Of a DNA stretch of 52,726 nt, positions 1 through 8,774 are shown piece after piece (the stretch's first letter is position 1; every line of letters begins with the position of its first letter). This stretch comes from Anaerolineae bacterium (GTDB lineage: Bacteria > Chloroflexota > Anaerolineae > B4-G1 > SLSP01). The notes beneath the pieces were generated by a model. It ran no database searches. It was not told the DNA's origin and saw only the letters and a list, made by a program, of their open reading frames with translations. A program made the position numbers and the translations under genes. The stretch spans positions 1 through 52,726 of the forward strand of contig JAFGSL010000570.1 of assembly GCA_016934645.1 (NCBI GenBank), read 5' to 3'.

Positions 1-1136
1 GTGGGGGCGGGTGTCGACGTTGCAGAACTGCGGGTCGCGGTTGGACTGACCGGTTGTGGCATTGGCGCAGCGGCGGTAGGGATAGCCGTAGGTGTGTAAG
101 TCGCCGCGGGAATGTCGGTTGGTTGCGTCGTGGTCTCCAATGTCGGTGCGGCATCTGTGTCCGTCACTGCGGACGTTACGAATGGGGTTGGTTGCGAAGT
201 CGGTGCGGCGGGTTTCAACGCCCGCCCTATCGCTATCCCTGCCAACAACAAGATCACGAGCAGCACACCCCATGCCCATACGGGAAAACGCCTGTCACGT
301 GCAGCCGTCGCTGGAGGTTGCAGTGCGGCGGCCATCTCTGCGGCGCTGCCAAAGCGTTGGTCGCGCTCCATCGCCATCGCCCGCACGATCGCGGCCTCGA
401 CCTGCGCACTCACGTGTGGATTGACCTGCCGCACGGGGACGAACGATCTGGGTATCGCCATGCGTTCGGTGGCCGTAGGCGGCGCTTGTCCGGTCAATGC
501 GTGATAAAGCGTCGCCCCCAGGCTGTAGAGGTCGCTGCGCGCGTCGGTGTGTTGCCCTGACCCACCGTATTGCTCCGGCGGCGCGTACTCCGGGCTGCCC
601 ATTCCCCGCAGCGCGGTCTGGGTCTGGACATTCGCCGGATTCCACAGCTTGACCAGTCCGAAATCCACCAGCACCGCGCTGCCGTCGGGCCGGAGGATCA
701 CGTTCTGCGGTTTGATATCGCGGTGGATGACGCCTTGCCGGTGGCAATAGTCCAGAGCGTCAAGCAATTGAGTAGCCCACGCCAGGACTTCCGCTTCGGG
801 CAGCGGGCCGCGGCGCTTGATATGGTCGCCCAAGGCCTCGCCTTCCACGAAATCCATCACCAGATAGGTGTTGCCCATCTCCTCGAAGAAATCGATCACC
901 CGTACCAGGTGGGTATGGTGCAGGCGCCGGAGCACCACCGCCTCTTGCTTGAACTGCTCTTGCAATTGTTGCAGCGTCGCCGCGTCGAGTCCTGGCTGCG
1001 GGACCATTTCCTTGCGCGCTACCGCGCCCTCCAGGCGCAGGTCCCAGGCGCGATACACCGCCCCCATCCCGCCCTGGCCCAGCGGGGCGACGATGCGGTA
1101 GCGGTTTTGTAGTATCTGTCCGGTTGATAATGGCAT
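1..1136 (-). CDS. Ser/Thr protein kinase, C-terminus cut by window edge
   Basis: About 378 codons are visible and the frame stays open to the left edge, so the C-terminal part is missing. A PknB-type kinase domain occupies residues 10-270: glycine loop GQGGMGAVY, probable ATP lysine K42 in ARKEM, catalytic HRDIKPQN near 138, LVDFG, and APPEQYG in the activation segment. A basic stretch and one membrane helix (FPVWAWGVLLVILLL) follow, then a Pro/Thr-rich linker that is presumably outside the cell. The sequence is close to the next two upstream genes, which end in FGE-like domains, so a C-terminal sensor domain is likely but not visible. The start ATG at 1136 has AAGGA 8 nt upstream. A 222-bp gap separates it from the upstream kinase, so it may have its own promoter. 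Confidence 0.93.
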   Translation of the reverse strand, partial: MPLSTGQILQNRYRIVAPLGQGGMGAVYRAWDLRLEGAVARKEMVPQPGLDAATLQQLQEQFKQEAVVLRRLHHTHLVRVIDFFEEMGNTYLVMDFVEGEALGDHIKRRGPLPEAEVLAWATQLLDALDYCHRQGVIHRDIKPQNVILRPDGSAVLVDFGLVKLWNPANVQTQTALRGMGSPEYAPPEQYGGSGQHTDARSDLYSLGATLYHALTGQAPPTATERMAIPRSFVPVRQVNPHVSAQVEAAIVRAMAMERDQRFGSAAEMAAALQPPATAARDRRFPVWAWGVLLVILLLAGIAIGRALKPAAPTSQPTPFVTSAVTDTDAAPTLETTTQPTDIPAATYTPTAIPTAAAPMPQPVSPTATRSSATSTPAP

Positions 1137-1358
1137 TTGATCATTCCTTATAGAGAAACTGTTTAGACTTGGCACAACCATAAAGCTCAAAACCTCTGGT
1201 CCCAAGTGCGAAATGCCGTAATTTATGGCCTTTGTGGGCAGAAACGTCTATCTTGCTATGTATCAGTTGTGCCACATTTAACTCGTTTGTCTATTAGTCT
1301 GCAACGAAGTCTTTCAGAACTCAATGATGTCCATCAAACGCGTAAGGATATTACGTTT
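1137..1358. other. Intergenic region with a spaced 9-bp inverted repeat
   Basis: No coding sequence is evident in these 222 bp. TGGCACAAC (1170-1178) and GTTGTGCCA (1266-1274) form a perfect 9-bp inverted repeat about 87 bp apart. TTA trinucleotides lie just outside (1163-1165 and 1278-1280). The arrangement resembles the short inverted-repeat elements elsewhere in the window, but the outer ends match poorly and no second copy was seen, so a mobile origin is uncertain. The ribosome-binding site of the kinase at 1136 is also here. Confidence 0.3.
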
Positions 1359-3464
1359 TCAACGATCAGAGGATAATAATGGGTTCTGGTCGCGCGTGGC
1401 GACACATCGAAAACCTAAGTCAGCCCTGGTTTCTGTAGGCGACATGTATTGCCGATTCGAAGAGAGGACGCCGGACTGGATACCACCCCAACCAGCCCCG
1501 CGTATTACCCGGTACTGTCCCTGCGTCGGTCCTTCAGGATTGGTTTGTGACTCAGAAGCGTAGGGTGCGTACCAATCCGCTACCCACTCCCACACATTGC
1601 CAGCCATATCCAATGCGCCCACCCAGCTTCTTCCCTCCGGAAAACTCCCTACCGGTGCGGCAAATGCATATCCGTCATTGATGTTTTTGTCAGCCCATTC
1701 AATATAATAATTTTCGTCAGCCCATGCCGAATAACAGTTTTCATCACAATAGTTCAACTTTGTCCCATCAAAGTTGTTTCCCCATGGATAAAGATGCCCT
1801 TCCGGCCCCCGCGCGGCGTATTCCCACTCCGCCTCCGTAGGCAGGCGTGCGCCGACCCAGGTACAATAAGCTGCCGCATTGTGCCAGTCTATACTGACCG
1901 CAGGTTGTTGCTCTCCGATAAAGCCATCAGCTTCATAGTCGTAAATTGGTGCCTCACATACACCACTTGCTACACACATGGCATATTGCTCATTGGTAAT
2001 CTCAGTACGATCCAACCAGAAGCTGTCCAATACCACGGTATGCATTGGCTGTTCATCTTCAGTCTTTTCAGGCGGACAATCCCCAAGTATTTGCTTGCAG
2101 TGTTCAATCGCGGCATTTACCTCGGCATCAGTACTCCCCATCCGGAATTCCCCTGCCGGGACATAGACCATTGTCATCCCATCGGCGGGGCGCGTCCAGG
2201 TATCGCCCGGGGCGTAAGTCGGCGTTGCCGCGAGGGTCGCAGTGGGTTGTGGCGTAGCGGCTGACGTCATTGTCGGTTGCGGCGTAACGGTTGACGTCGC
2301 TGTTGGTTGAGGTGTCACCGTCGAAGTCATCGTCGGTTGTAGTGTAGCTGTTGGTGTCATTGTCGGTTGTAGCGTCGCGGTGGGGGTAAATGCTGATACT
2401 GGCGCAAGCGTTTGCGCAACTCTGGTCGTTGTCGCCGCCTCAGAGCGTAATACTGACCACACACCCCAACTACCTGATAGCAGGGCAATGAACAGCAATC
2501 CCCATCCCCACACAGGAATGGCGGCGATGAATCCCGGCTTCCTTTTGCTATCTGGAATGACTACAGCAGGTAGGGCTGCCGTTTTGGTCTTGCGCGTGAC
2601 AGCAGGCAACTTTCTTGCGGTGATCTCTCTTGTGGTAGCTGACGCAGCAGTGAGAGCCGCCGCCATCTGTTGTGCATCGGTAAAACGTTGGTCGCGTGGT
2701 AATTCCATCGCTTTCTGTACGGCGGTTGCTGTCTGCACACTCACGTGAGGGTTAGCCTGCCATACCGGAATGAACAAGGCGGGATCGGCCATACGGTCAT
2801 GAGAGGTAGGGGGTGCCTCTCCGGTCAGTGCGTGGTAGAGTGTAGACCCCAGGCTGTAGAGGTCGCTGCGCGGATCGGTATGCTGTCCTCGCGTGCCGTA
2901 TTGCTCAGGCGGTGCGTACTCAGGGCTGCCCATGCCCCGCAAAACTGCCTGGGTGTGAGGATTATGTTTCCACAGCTTGATCAACCCAAAGTCCACCAGC
3001 ACGGCGCGCCCGTCCGGACGGAGAATCACGTTCTGCGGTTTGACATCCCGGTGAACGATGCCCTGCCCATGACAATAGTGCAGGGCATCCAAAAGCTGTG
3101 CTGCCCATGCCAATACAGTCTTTTCGGGCAACGCGCCCTCGCGCGCGATACGGTCGTCGAGGCTTTCGCCTTCCACAAGGTCCATCACCAGATAGGCATT
3201 ATCGCCTTCTTCAAAGAAGTCGATCACCCGCACCAGGTTGGGGTGGTCCAGCTTTGCCAAAACGACAGCCTCTTGCTCGAACTGTTGCCGCAACTCATCC
3301 AGTGTCGATGCGTCCAGGCCAGGATCCGGCGACATCTCCTTGAGCGCAACATCGCTCTTCAGACGTAGATCCGATGCACGATATACCGCCCCCATCCCAC
3401 CCTGACCCAATAGGGCAACGACGCGGTAGCGATTTTGTAGAACTTGTCCGGTCGCCAGTGGCAT
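1359..3464 (-). CDS. Transmembrane Ser/Thr kinase with FGE-like ectodomain
   Basis: 701 residues. The kinase domain spans about 10-275, with GQGGMGAVY, K42, HRDVKPQN (D140), DFG 158-160 and APPEQYG. One membrane helix lies at about 317-337. A Thr/Pro/Gln linker (about 355-415), encoded by 30-bp tandem repeats, leads to a formylglycine-generating-enzyme (SUMF1/FGE-sulfatase) fold at about 425-695, seen in VPAGEFRMGS, LPTEAEWEYAARG, GNVWEWVADWY and LGFRCV. The paired catalytic cysteines of true FGE (C-x4-C upstream of GFRC) are absent, so I infer a ligand-binding ectodomain and not an enzyme. Kinase inside and FGE fold outside is the expected topology. It starts 3 bp after the stop of the upstream kinase, its near paralogue, so the two are co-transcribed. 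Confidence 0.95.
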   Translation of the reverse strand: MPLATGQVLQNRYRVVALLGQGGMGAVYRASDLRLKSDVALKEMSPDPGLDASTLDELRQQFEQEAVVLAKLDHPNLVRVIDFFEEGDNAYLVMDLVEGESLDDRIAREGALPEKTVLAWAAQLLDALHYCHGQGIVHRDVKPQNVILRPDGRAVLVDFGLIKLWKHNPHTQAVLRGMGSPEYAPPEQYGTRGQHTDPRSDLYSLGSTLYHALTGEAPPTSHDRMADPALFIPVWQANPHVSVQTATAVQKAMELPRDQRFTDAQQMAAALTAASATTREITARKLPAVTRKTKTAALPAVVIPDSKRKPGFIAAIPVWGWGLLFIALLSGSWGVWSVLRSEAATTTRVAQTLAPVSAFTPTATLQPTMTPTATLQPTMTSTVTPQPTATSTVTPQPTMTSAATPQPTATLAATPTYAPGDTWTRPADGMTMVYVPAGEFRMGSTDAEVNAAIEHCKQILGDCPPEKTEDEQPMHTVVLDSFWLDRTEITNEQYAMCVASGVCEAPIYDYEADGFIGEQQPAVSIDWHNAAAYCTWVGARLPTEAEWEYAARGPEGHLYPWGNNFDGTKLNYCDENCYSAWADENYYIEWADKNINDGYAFAAPVGSFPEGRSWVGALDMAGNVWEWVADWYAPYASESQTNPEGPTQGQYRVIRGAGWGGIQSGVLSSNRQYMSPTETRADLGFRCVATRDQNPLLSSDR
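2242..2391 (-). repeat. Five 30-bp tandem repeats coding a Thr/Pro linker
   Basis: Five units of 30 bp (starting near 2242, 2272, 2302, 2332 and 2362) share a GTCGGTTG core on the plus strand. They encode the TxQPTxTxTxT-type linker between the membrane helix and the FGE-like domain of the kinase. Units differ at a few positions each, so expansion is not very recent. Confidence 0.75.
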
Positions 3465-3467
3465 TTT

Positions 3468-5405
3468 TTATTCCTCAGTATAGGTGACAACACACCGAAA
3501 TCCCACATAATCAACGCGGCTTGTAGGGGCAATCCAGTGGCGATTGGCGGTGCGGACACTCCGTTGGAGCGTATTCCAGCCGCCTCCACGGACTACCCGT
3601 GAGGTGCCCTCCGACGGCCCCAGTGGATTTTCTTGCCGTTCACTCGAATAATCTCCTGCCCAATCAGCCGTCCACTCCCACGCATTTCCTACCATATTCA
3701 GGCTCCCCACCCAACTTGCCGCCTGTGGGAAACTGTCCACCGGCGCAACAGTTTCGTACTCATCATTACAATGTTTGTAGCAATTGACATCTTCAGCACG
3801 CCAATCATTGCCCCAAGGGTAAACCCAGCCTTCTGGTCCCCGCGCAGCATATTCCCACTGCGCTTCAGTAGGAAGCTGTCCACCTGCCCAGGCGCAATAG
3901 GTTTGCGCATCAGCCCAATCGACACCGACTACCGGATAATCCGCCCCGTCATACGTTTTGTCATCCTGGTAAACAGAAGCGCGACATATGCCGGCCGTCA
4001 CACACGTCTGATATTGTGAATTTGTTACCTCGGTTCGATCAATCCAGAAAGCGTTCAACATCACTGTATGTGCGGGCAATTCATCGTCGAAAAGCCCTTC
4101 GCAAGCGCTACCGGTGTTCCCATCTGCCACACACACCCCCACCACATAACGAAACTGTTCGTCTGTACTTCCCATTTGGAACTCACCCGCGGGCACATAC
4201 GCTAGCGTCATTCCATCGACAGGGCGGGTCCAAGTATCGCCCAACTGGGGAGTCGGCGTCGGTGTTATTGTAGGTGTATGAGTAGGACTAGGGGTAACCG
4301 TCGGTGTGGGGGTTGATGTAGGTGTATAAGTAGGACTGGGAGTAACGGTTGAGGTGAGTGTAGCCGTTGAAGTCATTGTCGGTGGCAGAAATGCGGGCAT
4401 TGTCGGGAGACGCAACAAATTCAACACCCCCCAACTGCCCAACAATAGAGCGATGGTCACTAATACCCATCCCCATGTAGGCATCGTCTTGCCAACGCCC
4501 TGCTTCTTGGTGCTGCCGGAACCGGCCACGGTTGGAAGAGCGGTCGTTTCCTTTTGCTTGGGAATAGCTACCGGCGTGCTGGCAAGAGCGTCTGCCATTT
4601 GTTGCGCACTGGCAAAGCGCTGGTCCCGCGGCAGTTCCATCGCTTTCTGCACAGCGGCTTCAGTCTGCGCGCTCACACGCGGATTGATGCGCCGAAGAGA
4701 GACAAATAACACGGGGTCGGCCATACGATCGTTGGCGGAAGGCGGTGACGCCCCACTCAGCGCGTGGTAGAGCGTCGCGCCCAAACTGTAGAGGTCGCTG
4801 CGCGGATCGGTATGTTGTCCCCGCGTGCCGTACTGCTCCGGCGGTGCATACCTCGGGCTGCCCATTTTATGTATCACCGTTTGCGTGCGTGGGTCATCCG
4901 GATTCCACAGCTTCAACAAGCCGAAATCCACCAGCACGGCGCATCCATCGGGGCGCAGGATCACATTCTGTGGTTTGATATCCCGGTGAATAACACCCTG
5001 CTTGTGACAGTAATCGAGGGCATCCAGGATCTGTGCTGCCCACGCCAGCACAGTCTGCTCCGGCAACGCGCCCTCGCGCGTGATACAGTCGTCGAGGCTC
5101 TCGCCCTCCACGAGGTCCATCACCAAGTAGGTATTGTTGCCTTCTTCAAAAAAGTCAATTACGCGCACCAGGTTGGGGTGATTCAGCCGCGCCAGTACAA
5201 TCGCCTCCTGCTCGAACTGCTGGCGCAGTTGATCCAGTGTGAGTGCATCCAAAATGGGATCCGGCGTCATCTCCTTGAGTGCGACTGCACCTTTCAGGCG
5301 CAGGTCCCAGGCGCGATAGACTGCCCCCATCCCGCCCTGCCCCAACAGGGCAACGACGCGGTACCGGTTTTGCAAAACTTGTCCAACGGTCAATGGCATA
5401 TCCAT
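3468..5405 (-). CDS. Transmembrane Ser/Thr kinase with FGE-like ectodomain (paralogue)
   Basis: 645 residues. The kinase domain spans about 12-277 with GQGGMGAVY, K44, HRDIKPQN (D142), LVDFG and APPEQYG. A membrane helix (WGWVLVTIALLLGSWG) is near 310-330, followed by a TPTSTPTPT linker and an FGE-like domain from about 390 to the end (VPAGEFQMGS, LPTEAQWEYAARG, GNAWEWTADW, VGFRCV). As in its downstream neighbour, the catalytic FGE cysteine pair is missing, which suggests a binding or sensory role outside the cell. The ATG at 5405 has GGAG four nt upstream; a second ATG two codons later is possible. It lies 26 bp after the ABC transporter gene and 3 bp before the next kinase. Its close similarity to the neighbouring kinases points to tandem duplication followed by divergence of the ectodomain. 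Confidence 0.95.
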   Translation of the reverse strand: MDMPLTVGQVLQNRYRVVALLGQGGMGAVYRAWDLRLKGAVALKEMTPDPILDALTLDQLRQQFEQEAIVLARLNHPNLVRVIDFFEEGNNTYLVMDLVEGESLDDCITREGALPEQTVLAWAAQILDALDYCHKQGVIHRDIKPQNVILRPDGCAVLVDFGLLKLWNPDDPRTQTVIHKMGSPRYAPPEQYGTRGQHTDPRSDLYSLGATLYHALSGASPPSANDRMADPVLFVSLRRINPRVSAQTEAAVQKAMELPRDQRFASAQQMADALASTPVAIPKQKETTALPTVAGSGSTKKQGVGKTMPTWGWVLVTIALLLGSWGVLNLLRLPTMPAFLPPTMTSTATLTSTVTPSPTYTPTSTPTPTVTPSPTHTPTITPTPTPQLGDTWTRPVDGMTLAYVPAGEFQMGSTDEQFRYVVGVCVADGNTGSACEGLFDDELPAHTVMLNAFWIDRTEVTNSQYQTCVTAGICRASVYQDDKTYDGADYPVVGVDWADAQTYCAWAGGQLPTEAQWEYAARGPEGWVYPWGNDWRAEDVNCYKHCNDEYETVAPVDSFPQAASWVGSLNMVGNAWEWTADWAGDYSSERQENPLGPSEGTSRVVRGGGWNTLQRSVRTANRHWIAPTSRVDYVGFRCVVTYTEE

Positions 5406-5431
5406 TTGACTCCTCGTTTATTGGCACGAGC

Positions 5432-8326
5432 CTAGGTCACATCTTTCCGTTTCAGGATAATGAGTGTCCCAATGGCGAAAGCCACCCCAAATCCTGATAG
5501 CAGCAGCCAGTCTTTCAACAGATGTGGCAGGTCCCGTGTGTACTCGATCTGGAACTCGCGGGCGTTAAAAATGTCCACCGGGTCTGGGTCCACCGTCACC
5601 GATTCAACCACCGTCTCCGTGACTGTGATCATATCATTCACCGTCACCTGGGGCACGGAGATCGGCACGGTCTGTTTCATTCCCGGCTGTACTTCCACCT
5701 CGATCTCTTGCGTCTCGGTCACAACGGTCACCGGCTCCCAATCTTCAGCCGGCTTTTCGACCTCCATCGAAACCTCTTCTGTGATCGGGTCCGGCACAAA
5801 GCGCGTGCGCGTCAGGCTGTTAAGATATTCGATGTTGGCGGACGAGCCTAGCCCCTCCATCGTCCAGCGCGTCAGCGTCAGTTTGGAAAGTTGCCCCGCC
5901 GCGCCGCCCAGATCAAAGATCACGCCAGCGAAGATGATCTGGAAGAAGAGCACTAGCAACACGATGTAGATCACGGTGTTGCTATTCGGCGACAACGCCG
6001 AGACAAACAGCCCCATCATAATCGCCGCGAAAATACCCAGGACAACGGAAACATACATCTCCAGCACTGAGGGCGCAATAACACCGTCCGCGGGCAGTTT
6101 CACCTTTAAGCTGACCACCAGGAGCAGCAAGAAGGATTGCGCCAGCGCAAAAGCGCCCAGCACGACGACCTTGGAGGCCAGGTACGGCATTAGCTTGAGC
6201 GTCACCATGCGCTCGCGTTGGTAGATCGAGCTTTCTTTCACGATTTCGTAGGCGGCAGCGAAGAGGCCCAACAACACCGCCGCCAATGCGATCATAAAGA
6301 GCATCGTCTGGCTTTTGCCCACGATCATATACGTCGCGCTGGTTCCACCGGCGGCCAAATCGGAGGCCAATTGATTCAAAATCTCCACCTCAGAGTCCCC
6401 GATCAGCCAGTTCGCGCCGGAAATGAGCACGAGCAGCAGCCCGATAATCGGCATCACCGCCAATAGGACGGTCAATAGCAGGCGGTCGCGGAAAACCAGG
6501 TCCAGGTAGCGGCGCGTCAACACGAAGAACTGGCGCACGGGGTTGACCCGGGGGCCCTTCTGCGCCGTGGTTTGCACCACATTCTGCGCGGCGGCTTGCT
6601 GTTTCTGTTGCGACAAGGTACGCTGCCGGTCGGTTATGTACTGGTGGTAGTATGGCGACTGCCGGAAGCGCTGTTCCCATTGGGCGGCCTTTTGGCGCGC
6701 GATTTTGGGATCGCCGTCATCCAGTTGCGCGTAGATATCGGCAAAGTCATTGCTCGCTACCCCAAAGAAAACCCGCGCCTCTTCCGGCGGGCCGTAGTAG
6801 ACCATCCGGCCCTGCGCGAGAAAACACACGTGGTCACACTGGCTGATGTTAGCCGTGGCGTGGGTCACCAAGATGATCGTGCGTCCGCCATCCGCCAGTT
6901 GGCGCAGCGTGTACATCATCTTCTTCTCCAGGCCAGGGTCCAGGCCCGACGTCGGTTCGTCCAGGAAAAAGAGGGTCGGTTCGGCCAAAAGTTCCACGGC
7001 AATGCTGACGCGCTTGCGTTGCCCGCCACTCAGTCTGCCGATCAATGTCCCCTCGTGCCCGCCCATTTCGACTTGCTGGAGGACTTTGCTGATGCGTTGT
7101 TTACGCTCTACAGGCGTTGTGTCAGGCGGCAGACGCAACTGGGCAGCATAATTCAACGCCCCGCCGACCGTCAGTTCACGGTGGATAATATCATCTTGCG
7201 GCACGTACCCGATAAGGGTGCGATAGAGATCGAAATGCCGGTAGAGGTTATCGCCGTTGACCAGGACTTCCCCATCAGCGCGGGTGAAACCGTTCAACGC
7301 CTTCATCAGCGTGCTCTTCCCGGCCCCACTGGTACCGACGAGGGCTATAAACTCGCGGGGATAAACCGAGATGTCGATGTCGTTAAGGATGCGTTTGGGG
7401 CTTTTGGAGGGCCCTACGTCCCGCACCAGGTGCACCCCATCGAGTCGCATTCCACCGGTCATCTCGTATTGTTGAAAACCGGAAGCCTCGTAGATCAATC
7501 TGAATGGCCCCACTTGCACAGTGTCACCCTGGCGCAAGGTGTAAGCAGTATCGATGCGCTGTCCGTTTACGAAGGTCCCGTTGGCGCTGTGCTGGTCGGT
7601 GATGACGTGTCCCTGGGGCATGCGGGTGATATGCGCGTGATGCCACGACACAGTCGGAGCGGACAAAGGGATGTCGCACTGCGGATCGCGTCCCAGGACC
7701 ACAATCGGCTTGCTCGCCATATTCGCCGCCCCCAGGTGCACGGTACTGGCAAGCGAGAGAGATTTTTGCACCGCGCCACTGGTGCGGAAGGTCAGACTCA
7801 CCGAGTTGCCCTGTACATCGCCAATGCGTAGGATATCGCCATCCTGTAGTTGAGCCTGTTTGATCCGTTGACCGTTGATGTACGTCCCGTTTGTACTATC
7901 GAAGTCTACGTAATGCCAATCCCCGTTCTGTTGCTCCAGCCGCCCGTGGTCCCACGAAACGTAATCATGCACCAACACAATACCGCTGTCCGGATTGCGT
8001 CCCACGGTCAACGCCGGGCGATCCAATGCCTGCGTGCGTATCCCCACCCCCACAACACGGACAATCACGTGGGGCGTGGTCACCGCTGAAGGTGCACTAG
8101 GAACCGGTATGGAATACCCGCAGGATGGACAGAAACGCGCACCCGGTCGCAATAGCGCGCCGCATTGCGGGCAAGGGCTGCTGCCACTTCCCCCTCCTGG
8201 CGCTGCACCTGCCGCCGGCACTGCACTTGCCGGCGTTGGCGTGGGCAACGGTTGCCCACATTTTACACAAAACTTGCTACCACTGCGATTAGGGGTTTGA
8301 CATTTCGGACATAGCTGGCTACTCAT
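5432..8326 (-). CDS. ABC exporter with N-terminal zinc ribbons and two FHA domains
   Basis: 964 residues from the chosen ATG. Two zinc ribbons (CPKC...CVKC and CPQC...CPSC) come first, then FHA domain 1 (GRNPDSG near 108, STNGTYING) and FHA domain 2 (GRDPQCD near 212, SANGTFVNG). An ABCG-type ATPase follows: Walker A GTSGAGKST near 334, signature LSGGQRKR near 433, Walker B LFFLDEPTSGLDP near 453. An ABC-2 membrane domain with about six helices ends the protein, with a Val/Thr/Glu-rich loop of over 100 residues before the last helix, probably extracytoplasmic. FHA domains bind phosphothreonine, so transport is probably gated or localised by the kinases encoded around it. ATG at 8326 is preferred because GGAGG (8331-8335) sits 4 nt upstream; ATG 8329 and TTG 8341 are alternatives. 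The substrate is unknown. Confidence 0.95.
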   Translation of the reverse strand: MSSQLCPKCQTPNRSGSKFCVKCGQPLPTPTPASAVPAAGAAPGGGSGSSPCPQCGALLRPGARFCPSCGYSIPVPSAPSAVTTPHVIVRVVGVGIRTQALDRPALTVGRNPDSGIVLVHDYVSWDHGRLEQQNGDWHYVDFDSTNGTYINGQRIKQAQLQDGDILRIGDVQGNSVSLTFRTSGAVQKSLSLASTVHLGAANMASKPIVVLGRDPQCDIPLSAPTVSWHHAHITRMPQGHVITDQHSANGTFVNGQRIDTAYTLRQGDTVQVGPFRLIYEASGFQQYEMTGGMRLDGVHLVRDVGPSKSPKRILNDIDISVYPREFIALVGTSGAGKSTLMKALNGFTRADGEVLVNGDNLYRHFDLYRTLIGYVPQDDIIHRELTVGGALNYAAQLRLPPDTTPVERKQRISKVLQQVEMGGHEGTLIGRLSGGQRKRVSIAVELLAEPTLFFLDEPTSGLDPGLEKKMMYTLRQLADGGRTIILVTHATANISQCDHVCFLAQGRMVYYGPPEEARVFFGVASNDFADIYAQLDDGDPKIARQKAAQWEQRFRQSPYYHQYITDRQRTLSQQKQQAAAQNVVQTTAQKGPRVNPVRQFFVLTRRYLDLVFRDRLLLTVLLAVMPIIGLLLVLISGANWLIGDSEVEILNQLASDLAAGGTSATYMIVGKSQTMLFMIALAAVLLGLFAAAYEIVKESSIYQRERMVTLKLMPYLASKVVVLGAFALAQSFLLLLVVSLKVKLPADGVIAPSVLEMYVSVVLGIFAAIMMGLFVSALSPNSNTVIYIVLLVLFFQIIFAGVIFDLGGAAGQLSKLTLTRWTMEGLGSSANIEYLNSLTRTRFVPDPITEEVSMEVEKPAEDWEPVTVVTETQEIEVEVQPGMKQTVPISVPQVTVNDMITVTETVVESVTVDPDPVDIFNAREFQIEYTRDLPHLLKDWLLLSGFGVAFAIGTLIILKRKDVT

Positions 8327-8330
8327 CATG

Positions 8331-8335
8331 CCTCC
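8331..8335 (-). promoter_or_regulatory. Ribosome-binding site that decides the ABC gene start
   Basis: GGAGG on the minus strand lies 1 nt before the first and 4 nt before the second of two adjacent ATG codons. It makes the upstream TTG start at 8341 unlikely because that start lies before the Shine-Dalgarno site. Confidence 0.6.
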
Positions 8336-8399
8336 AAACAAAAATGACGCAGCAATTTATCTTAACAGAATTCATCATTTCACCTCGTTGCATCAAAGA

Positions 8400-8768
8400 T
8401 CAAGGGACAGGCAATGTAGGCGTAGCGGCTTGCGCGGTGAGCGTGGCTGCTACACGCGGCGTAACCGTTGCCGACAGATCCGCATCGCTCTTTCGAAAAG
8501 TAATGAGCACACCCATAAGCACGAACAGAATGATAAGGCTAATAGCTGTAACAACAACCCAACGCCGGCGAGGAAAAGTCGTCCTCGGTACAGGTTGTGC
8601 TATAGGTTGGCCACATACAGAACAAAACTTTGCACCCGGACGCGTTACTGCCTTACAGTGTGGGCATAACAATTCCGGTGATTGGGATTGCGCTGCCCCG
8701 CACGCCGGACAGAACCTTGCGCCAACGCGCAATGGCTTTCCACAATGAGAACACACTTCCGTTGCCAT
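8400..8768 (-). CDS. Small double zinc-ribbon membrane protein
   Basis: 122 residues. Two zinc ribbons (CSHC...CPAC at about 6-23 and CPHC...CSVC at about 35-52) are followed by a basic PRRR patch, one membrane helix (VVVTAISLIILFVLMGVLI) at about 70-88 and a short Thr/Ala/Pro tail. The expected topology has the ribbons in the cytoplasm. It starts 6 bp after the stop of the protease gene, with GGAG upstream of the ATG, and precedes the ABC exporter by 73 bp. There is no catalytic motif. It may be an adaptor that docks other zinc-ribbon proteins at the membrane; this is inference. Zinc-ribbon/TM proteins of this type are common and mostly uncharacterised. Confidence 0.88.
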   Translation of the reverse strand: MATEVCSHCGKPLRVGARFCPACGAAQSQSPELLCPHCKAVTRPGAKFCSVCGQPIAQPVPRTTFPRRRWVVVTAISLIILFVLMGVLITFRKSDADLSATVTPRVAATLTAQAATPTLPVP

Positions 8769-8774
8769 TTTACT

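Noticed and set aside
1359..1560. DGR variable region at the end of the FGE-like domains
   Set aside because: No template repeat or reverse transcriptase was found in the window, and the three C-termini differ throughout, not only at adenine positions. It is kept only as a possibility to check.
2242..2391. Pseudogene or frameshift in the repeat region of the kinase
   Set aside because: The 30-bp repeats keep the frame, and the FGE-like domain follows intact.
6572..7831. Long plus-strand open frame of about 419 codons
   Set aside because: It lies antisense to the ABC exporter, whose Walker, signature and FHA motifs are clear on the minus strand. The plus-strand translation has no recognisable motif.
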